From an uncultured Draconibacterium sp. (GTDB taxonomy: Bacteria; Bacteroidota; Bacteroidia; Bacteroidales; Prolixibacteraceae), in the NCBI RefSeq assembly GCF_963674925.1, contig NZ_OY771649.1:1054001-1118000 (forward strand): DNA of 64,000 nt. The letters are read 5' to 3'. The notes beneath the pieces were generated by a model, which saw only the letters and a program-made list of their open reading frames with translations, had not been told where the DNA came from and did no database searches. Both the position numbers and the translations under genes were made by a program. Below, piece after piece: positions 58,796 through 64,000 of this stretch (position 1 is the stretch's first letter; every line of letters starts with the position of its first letter).

Positions 58796-59752
58796 ATGAG
58801 TTCAATTAGCAACGATATAAAATTGGCGGCCAAACTTATTGAAAATGGTGAGTTGGTGGCTTTTCCAACCGAAACAGTATATGGTTTAGGTGCAGATGCA
58901 TTTAATGCCGAGGCTGTAGCAAAAATATTTGCAACAAAAGAGCGGCCAACGTTTAATCCGCTGATTGTGCATATTCGGGAGGTTTCGGAGCTTGAAAAAC
59001 TTTTTATTGAAATCGATGATGCATTATTAAAACTGGCAGAACATTTCTGGCCCGGGCCTTTGACCATCGTTGCAAAAAAACAAAAATCGGTACCTGATAT
59101 CGTTTCGGCAGGATTGGATACAGTGGCCGTTCGTATGCCCGCCAACCAGACAGCCCGGGAATTGTTAAAACTTTCCGGAAAGTGTATTGCTGCACCCAGT
59201 GCCAACCGGTTTGGAATGTTAAGTCCAACTACTCCTGAACACGTTCAAAAACAACTTCCTGAGCTAAAATGTATACTCAACGGCGAACTTCCTAAAGTTG
59301 GTATCGAGTCAACTGTTATCGAACTCTGCCAGGGAGAATTTAAAATACTGCGCCCCGGATTTATTACAGAGCAGGATTTACTAAAAGTGCTTCCGCAAAG
59401 TAAAACTACGGAAGCCAATTCACCAATCAAATCACCCGGGCTGTTAAAATCGCATTACAGTCCCCGAAAACCCATGTATCTTTTGGGCAAGGAGCCGGAA
59501 TACTCAGAAAACAAAAAGAAGGGATTCCTGGCTTTTTCTGAAGTAACGGAACCGGAAAAGTATCATCAGATCGAACGTTTATCAGCAAGCGGAGATTTAG
59601 GTGAAGCTGCAGCCAATTTCTTTGAAGCACTGCATCGTCTTGAAGATTCTGATGTCGACCTGATCATAGCAGAACCCGTGCCTGAAACAGGTATCGGCAT
59701 TGCCATTATGGACAGGCTCAAAAAGGCTGTTTATCAATACAGTGATAAATAA
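58796..59752 (+). CDS. L-threonylcarbamoyladenylate synthase (Sua5 type)
   Basis: Start taken at ATG 58796 (MSSISNDIKLAAKLIENGEL). The 318-residue protein has the YrdC domain (VAFPTETVYGLGADAFNAEAV, KIFATKERPTFNPLIVHI, FWPGPLTIVAKK, SANRFGMLSPTTPEHV, ILNGELPKVGIESTVIELC) and a C-terminal Sua5 domain (SPIKSPGLLKSHYSPRKPMYLL). It makes threonylcarbamoyl-AMP for the universal t6A37 tRNA modification. The linker SPGLLKSHYSP is the Sua5-specific feature that separates it from single-domain TsaC. Confidence 0.95.
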   Translation: MSSISNDIKLAAKLIENGELVAFPTETVYGLGADAFNAEAVAKIFATKERPTFNPLIVHIREVSELEKLFIEIDDALLKLAEHFWPGPLTIVAKKQKSVPDIVSAGLDTVAVRMPANQTARELLKLSGKCIAAPSANRFGMLSPTTPEHVQKQLPELKCILNGELPKVGIESTVIELCQGEFKILRPGFITEQDLLKVLPQSKTTEANSPIKSPGLLKSHYSPRKPMYLLGKEPEYSENKKKGFLAFSEVTEPEKYHQIERLSASGDLGEAAANFFEALHRLEDSDVDLIIAEPVPETGIGIAIMDRLKKAVYQYSDK

Positions 59753-59776
59753 GCAAACAGTATCAACCTTTATCCG

Positions 59777-61681
59777 TTAATCCGTTTTTTTCAGCAGCTC
59801 AATAGTGGGTAAATCGCCACCGGCTTTTACGGTTGACATGCCGTGGATGGTAATTTCCGATTTGATAAAATCTTCCTCATTCGCCTTGTAAATATTGTCG
59901 ACATATTTTTGCGGATTGCGGTCGATATACGGGAACCATGTACTGTGAATCTGAATCATTATACGATGGTCTTTTTTAAAGGTGTGCAACACATCCTGTA
60001 GCGGAACGGTTACGTTGGTCGGCACTCCGGGTTCAAATGGCTTTGGCTCGGAATAGCTGTCGCGGAAACGGCCACGGAACACTTCGTGACGCACCAACTG
60101 CTGGTAGCCTCCCATTATAATATTTTTAGGATTGTGCTCGTAATTTGGAAAATCATCCGGATAAACATCGATCAGTTTCACCACAAAATCAGCATCGGTG
60201 CCGGTCATTGAAACCACCAGTTGTGCCAGAATTTCGCCCGCAATGGTAACATCTTTGTCCAAAACATCGGTTTTAAAAGTCAACACATCGGGGCGGTACG
60301 AGGCATGGCGCTGATCATCGGTCATAAACAAGCGCGGTGTAAACGTTAAACCTTCCACCTCCGAACGGTAAGGCACCGGTTTTGCCGGATCGCTGATATA
60401 GCTGAATTCGTCACCTGCTTTGGCATCTTCATTCATCAGCAACTTGCCGTTTTCACCAAACGAGAAGGTAATTGGAGCCACATCTTTGGGCGGCCATTCG
60501 TCGTATTTTTTCCACTCTTTTAATCCGGTATCAAACATGTATGCTTCCGGCAGCGTCATTTCCCCTTCATCTTTCAGGTAATAATCGAAAAATGGTTTTT
60601 CCATTTCGCGTTGAAAGAAAGTAGAAATACTATCGCCAAAGTAAATATGATTTATGGTTTGCTGCCCACGTTCGCGCGACCAGCCACCGTGTGTCCACGG
60701 CCCCATAACAATGGTGCTTTTTGCATCCGGATCGTTATGTTGAATGGTTTTATAAATGTTTATCGGCCCGAACAGGTCTTCGGCGTCAAACCATCCACCA
60801 ACAGTTAATACCGCAGGATTAATGTCTTTCAGATGCGGCAGAATTGAACGCTTTTGCCAAAACTCGTCGTAATTCGGATGCTCCACCACCTGGTTCCAGA
60901 AAAAGTTATCGTAATGGTATTTTTCCGTGATATTTTTTAGTGGTCCCAGCGCCAGGTTAAACTCATAACCATTAGCAGGACGATCTTTGTACAAACGCAT
61001 CATTTTATCGCCGTACCATGCTTTGTTGGTCAACGAATCTTTCTGGTAACCAAACACCGGAAAAGCTGCCATATACGATTGCAGAAATGCCCCCTGGTGA
61101 TGGAAGTCGTCGAAAAAGAAATCAGAAATCGGCGCCTGTGGCGAAGAGGCTTTTAAGGCCGGGTGCGCATCAAGTAAAGCAGCTGCACTGTAATGTCCGG
61201 GGTACGAAATACCGTAAATCCCTACCCTGCCATTGTTGCCTTTTATATTCTTTATCAGCCAGTCGATGGTATCGTAAGTATCTGAACTTTCATCAATGTC
61301 TTTTTTGTTTTTTACATCGTTACCCGGAATATTGGGACGCATGTTATCGAAAGTTCCACCCGACATGTAACGTCCGCGAACATCCTGGTATACCAGAATA
61401 TATCCGCCACGAATCAGGTAATCTGATGGCGCCCTAAGTTTATTATTACGTGTCCCGTCAACGTTATAACAGGTACGGTTCATCAACATTGGGTAAGTTT
61501 TCGACTCGTCTTTTGGCGTGTAAACCACGGTAAACAACTTCACTCCGTCGCGCATTTCGATGAAGTATTCCGATTCATTGTAATGTGTTGCAACATACAA
61601 TGAGTCAGCATCTTCGGCTTTAACATTTACACTGATAAGAAACAAGGAGAATACCAAAAGGAACAAATGACAACACTTCAT
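59777..61681 (-). CDS. Secreted CocE/NonD-family alpha/beta hydrolase (X-Pro dipeptidyl-peptidase-like)
   Basis: The 634-residue protein has a signal peptide (MKCCHLFLLVFSLFLISVNVKA). The alpha/beta-hydrolase core shows YVLVYQDVRGRYMSGGTFD-like features (YILVYQDVRGRYMSGGTFD), the nucleophile Ser in GRVGIYGISYPGHYSAAAL near 157, Asp in LTVGGWFDAEDLFGP near 300, and His in VMGPWTHGGWSRERG near 330. The C-terminal jelly-roll (DVTIAGEILAQLVVSMTGTDADFVVKLIDVYPD, quoted in concept at 480-515) is typical of PepX_C. Related enzymes include alpha-amino-acid ester hydrolases and cocaine esterase. A periplasmic ester or peptide hydrolase is likely; substrate unknown. A perfect -7 box is at 61734-61741. 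Confidence 0.88.
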   Translation of the reverse strand: MKCCHLFLLVFSLFLISVNVKAEDADSLYVATHYNESEYFIEMRDGVKLFTVVYTPKDESKTYPMLMNRTCYNVDGTRNNKLRAPSDYLIRGGYILVYQDVRGRYMSGGTFDNMRPNIPGNDVKNKKDIDESSDTYDTIDWLIKNIKGNNGRVGIYGISYPGHYSAAALLDAHPALKASSPQAPISDFFFDDFHHQGAFLQSYMAAFPVFGYQKDSLTNKAWYGDKMMRLYKDRPANGYEFNLALGPLKNITEKYHYDNFFWNQVVEHPNYDEFWQKRSILPHLKDINPAVLTVGGWFDAEDLFGPINIYKTIQHNDPDAKSTIVMGPWTHGGWSRERGQQTINHIYFGDSISTFFQREMEKPFFDYYLKDEGEMTLPEAYMFDTGLKEWKKYDEWPPKDVAPITFSFGENGKLLMNEDAKAGDEFSYISDPAKPVPYRSEVEGLTFTPRLFMTDDQRHASYRPDVLTFKTDVLDKDVTIAGEILAQLVVSMTGTDADFVVKLIDVYPDDFPNYEHNPKNIIMGGYQQLVRHEVFRGRFRDSYSEPKPFEPGVPTNVTVPLQDVLHTFKKDHRIMIQIHSTWFPYIDRNPQKYVDNIYKANEEDFIKSEITIHGMSTVKAGGDLPTIELLKKTD

Positions 61682-61733
61682 AAATGATCTAATAATTTGT
61701 GGTATCGAACGACAACCAGATTTTTAATGCAGC

Positions 61734-61741
61734 CAAATATA
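61734..61741 (-). promoter_or_regulatory. -7 box TATATTTG for the CocE/NonD hydrolase gene
   Basis: A perfect TAnnTTTG match on the minus strand, 52 bases before the ATG at 61681. Confidence 0.55.
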
Positions 61742-61823
61742 AACAGATTATTACCTCGATGCGCTGTTTTTTGTCATATTTACAATTTATATGTATAATT
61801 AATTTCAAATTGATGTTAAAAAA

Positions 61824-61856
61824 AGACCTTCAAGGTTTTGAAAACCTTGAAGGTCT
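61824..61856. repeat. 33-nt perfect palindrome, REP-like
   Basis: AGACCTTCAAGGTTTT (61824-61839) and AAAACCTTGAAGGTCT (61841-61856) are perfect reverse complements around one G. I remember the CCTTCAAGGTTTT palindrome as a dispersed element in many Bacteroidota genomes. It lacks a T tail and is more likely a repeat than a simple terminator. Confidence 0.6.
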
Positions 61857-61998
61857 GTACTAATTTTTCAGAGGCTTTGTACTGATGCAATACCTGCTCT
61901 TATCCGAAAAATTATTCAATTCATCAATATTCCTGTTCACTATTCCACCCCGTCCCCATATTATAAAACATTGCTAATTGTTAATTTAATTGCAGAAC

Positions 61999-63481
61999 GG
62001 TGAAATATCATTTCAATTTTACATCAAACCACAACTAAACCACTGAATCTACTATCGTCCTCCAGGGTGAATATCATTTCAATTTTACATCAAACCACAA
62101 CTATCGCTTCATCAACATTGCGACCTTTGTTGGTGAATATCATTTCAATTTTACATCAAACCACAACTTCTTTGTGCAGTTTTCGCACTTTCTTATTGGT
62201 GAATATCATTTCAATTTTACATCAAACCACAACTCCTCCTTGTACTCAATTAAATAACTCATAGGTGAATATCATTTCAATTTTACATCAAACCACAACG
62301 GGTATGTGGAGTAACATGTTTTGTTATTGGTGAATATCATTTCAATTTTACATCAAACCACAACTTAGTCCAGAAGCAATAAAGCAACAGGACGGGTGAA
62401 TATCATTTCAATTTTACATCAAACCACAACATATCTTCTCCAACCGCTTCACAAGCGTAAGGTGAATATCATTTCAATTTTACATCAAACCACAACACCT
62501 ATTCCGCTATATAAATTTAATATTTTGGTGAATATCATTTCAATTTTACATCAAACCACAACTCGATTTTGATTTTTCAAAACGATAAGGTAGGTGAATA
62601 TCATTTCAATTTTACATCAAACCACAACAACTACCAATTCTTTATAGTTTTTGCTTTTGGTGAATATCATTTCAATTTTACATCAAACCACAACTGGTTT
62701 TGTCCCATTTGTTCGCGACATCCCGGTGAATATCATTTCAATTTTACATCAAACCACAACTGTGTAAAGCGTGTTAGGCGTTCCGTTATGGGTGAATATC
62801 ATTTCAATTTTACATCAAACCACAACTATCTGATGAAGATACACCACGAAAAGCGGGTGAATATCATTTCAATTTTACATCAAACCACAACGCCGCGGTG
62901 GCGCCCGCTATACTTTGCGCCGGTGAATATCATTTCAATTTTACATCAAACCACAACAGCGTCTTCGATTGCATTGAAGATCAGTTGGTGAATATCATTT
63001 CAATTTTACATCAAACCACAACGATAGTACAAACACTTTGCGGGCTGTAAAGGTGAATATCATTTCAATTTTACATCAAACCACAACAAACAATCTCCAT
63101 TATGTCTTTTGGCGTTAGGTGAATATCATTTCAATTTTACATCAAACCACAACAAGCCAAGGAAGAGTGAAATATTATTGGTAGGTGAATATCATTTCAA
63201 TTTTACATCAAACCACAACACTTTCCGGTGTTGTTTGTGCCGATTGCTAGGTGAATATCATTTCAATTTTACATCAAACCACAACGGTGCTTTATTGCAT
63301 AGAGTTTGGCGCAAGGTGAATATCATTTCAATTTTACATCAAACCACAACGTGCAATAGGTGGCGCAGATGATAGAGTTTGGTGAATATCATTTCAATTT
63401 TACATCAAACCACAACCCTAATTGCAAGTCGTCTGCTGCGTTTTTGGTGAATATCATTTCAATTTTACATCAAACCACAAC
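61999..63481 (-). CRISPR. CRISPR array, 23 repeats and 22 spacers, type II-like
   Basis: Repeats are 36 bases; on the minus strand they begin GTTGTGGTTTGATG and end GATATTCACC. Repeat starts on the plus strand are 61999, 62066, 62132, 62198, 62264, 62329, 62395, 62461, 62527, 62593, 62659, 62725, 62791, 62856, 62922, 62987, 63052, 63118, 63184, 63250, 63315, 63381 and 63446. Spacers are 29-30 bases and all different. Repeats 2-23 are identical; repeat 1 (61999-62035) has one extra A and is the degenerate terminal copy. The 36/30 geometry, the GTTG start and the adjacent Cas2 suggest a type II (probably II-C) system. Transcription is inferred to run on the minus strand from the cas2 side. Confidence 0.97.
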
Positions 63482-63708
63482 CAAGCGGTGGGTATACCCT
63501 GTTTTTACCGGGGTTTCCGGCAAATTCACAACCGATAATATACCCTGTTTCCGGCAGGGAAGCGGAATGATGCACGTTTTTTTAATTTCTATGTGGTAAA
63601 ATTGATATTCGGGTCAAAATATCAAAGAACGGTGTTCGAATATAATGTTTTCTATTCGAATTAAAACACTTTCGGGTCTGCAAGACACCGAAAGGTTTTT
63701 GGAATTGA
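63482..63708 (-). other. CRISPR leader / cas2-array intergenic region
   Basis: The 227 bases between cas2 and the array should hold the leader. Visible are two copies of TATACCCTGTTT (63492-63503 and 63539-63550), a CCCTG/CAGGG hairpin, a repeat-like segment at 63593-63610, an 8-bp perfect inverted repeat TTCGAATA/TATTCGAA (63635-63642 with 63653-63660), and a hairpin TTTCGG-GTCT / AGAC-A-CCGAAA with a GCAA loop (63670-63693) followed on the plus strand by GGTTTTT. On the minus strand that last hairpin may terminate cas2 transcription. Confidence 0.55.
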
Positions 63709-64000
63709 TTAAAACATTTCGAGTTGTTTGGGACCTTCGGGCATGGGGCTTGATTTATTTCCCCATACATTAACAATGTTACCGTATTGTTTATCGGTTA
63801 CGGTAAGAATACTCACTTGCCCATGTTCGGGTATAAAACTTTTAATTCGTTTAATATGTACTTCGGCGCTTTCTTTACTGGCACAATGGCGGTTGTACAC
63901 CGAAAACTGCATCATACTGAAACCATCCTTCATCAGGTCTTTACGAAAACGGGTAGCCAGCCGGCGCTCCTTTTTGGTGGTAACCGGAAGGTCGAAAAAA
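63709..64000 (-). CDS. cas2: CRISPR-associated endonuclease Cas2, 5' end cut by window
   Basis: About 97 codons are visible; the N-terminal 10-15 residues lie beyond base 64000. The frame begins FFDLPVTTKKERRLATRF, where the Asp of the first beta strand is the conserved Cas2 metal-binding residue, and continues DGFSMMQFSVYNRHCASKE, HIKRIKSFIPEHGQVSILTV, TDKQYGNIVNVWG. This is the pattern of Cas2 from type II loci (VFFDLP, MLQYSVYxR). Cas2 forms the adaptation complex with Cas1 and inserts new spacers at the leader end. It is encoded on the minus strand and reads toward the array; cas1 and cas9 are expected upstream, outside the window. Confidence 0.95.
   Translation of the reverse strand, partial: FFDLPVTTKKERRLATRFRKDLMKDGFSMMQFSVYNRHCASKESAEVHIKRIKSFIPEHGQVSILTVTDKQYGNIVNVWGNKSSPMPEGPKQLEMF

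Larger units (their letters stand above)
61682..61998. other. Gene-free region between the hydrolase gene and the CRISPR array
   Basis: No ORF is credible. It holds the hydrolase promoter and the palindrome at 61824-61856. The last 140 bases before the array look AT-rich and featureless, with no leader-like or repeat-like motif, as expected at the leader-distal end. Confidence 0.5.

Noticed and set aside
63286..63380. Spacers 20 and 21 share ATAGAGTTT and GGCGCA words
   Set aside because: The shared words are short and in different order, so this is not enough to call duplicated spacers or one protospacer source.
61999..63481. Promoter within each repeat, as reported for some type II-C arrays
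   Set aside because: TAAAATTG in the minus-strand repeat is one base off TAnnTTTG, but no properly spaced -33 element exists inside the repeat, and spacers vary.
62067..63599. Several ORFs of 65-140 codons with repeated YHFNFTSNHN or NIISILHQTTT words across the CRISPR array
   Set aside because: They are translations of the 36-base repeat in different frames because repeat plus spacer is often a multiple of three; not genes.

Overview
The window looks like one contiguous chromosomal piece from a Bacteroidota bacterium, probably a free-living Marinilabiliales-type member; the order is an inference from memory, not a search. Support for the phylum comes from a SusC/SusD pair behind an ECF sigma factor and FecR anti-sigma factor, many Bacteroidota-type lipoproteins and secreted enzymes, and -7 boxes of the form TAnnTTTG in front of many genes instead of E. 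coli-type promoters.

Layout. 1-6402: the 5' part of a GntR-type regulator, aldose 1-epimerase, a long-chain acyl-CoA synthetase and a large TPR protein. 6403-6966: gene-free DNA with a 20-22 bp periodic CCTGC/GCAGG array and a strong hairpin. 6967-24493: a large peptidoglycan (muropeptide) salvage locus. It holds an AmpG-like transporter (frameshifted here), a GH9-deacetylase fusion, a SpoIID-like protein without signal peptide, a HIT-like DUF4922 protein, a GT2 glycosyltransferase, a secreted amidase with a golvesin-like domain, a BadF-type amino-sugar kinase with MurQ etherase, an L-Ala-D/L-Glu epimerase, a YkfC-like NlpC/P60 lipoprotein, a transglutaminase-fold lipoprotein and an FCD-type GntR regulator. 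Three near-identical 22-bp dyads placed at the promoters suggest that the GntR protein controls the whole locus. 24733-35115: a glycan-uptake locus with a GH29 fucosidase, ECF sigma, FecR, SusC, SusD and an MFS permease. 35155-38392: a membrane protein and a CxxCH beta-propeller lipoprotein. 38594-42959: ilvD-ilvB-ilvN behind a leader peptide and attenuator. 42960-43781: gene-free DNA with a dense set of perfect hairpins. 43782-61681: a second enolase-superfamily epimerase, a TonB-dependent receptor, a PQQ-type propeller, an OmpA-like protein and mostly housekeeping genes (RF3, Sua5, prohibitin, thioesterase), plus OvoA and a secreted C26 peptidase. 61999-64000: a 23-repeat CRISPR array followed by the 3' part of cas2; repeat and Cas2 look like type II.

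How the parts fit. In the salvage locus the amidase, NlpC/P60, transglutaminase-fold and GH9-deacetylase proteins carry export signals and would break down wall material outside the cytoplasm. The MFS protein would import fragments. The kinase and MurQ would turn amino sugars into GlcNAc-6-P, and the epimerase would handle L-Ala-D-Glu. DUF4922, GT2 and the SpoIID-like protein have no clear place in textbook recycling and are the most interesting unknowns. The CRISPR array is probably read on the minus strand away from cas2, because its degenerate repeat lies at the far end and its repeats begin GTTG on that strand. cas9 and cas1 should lie just beyond base 64000.
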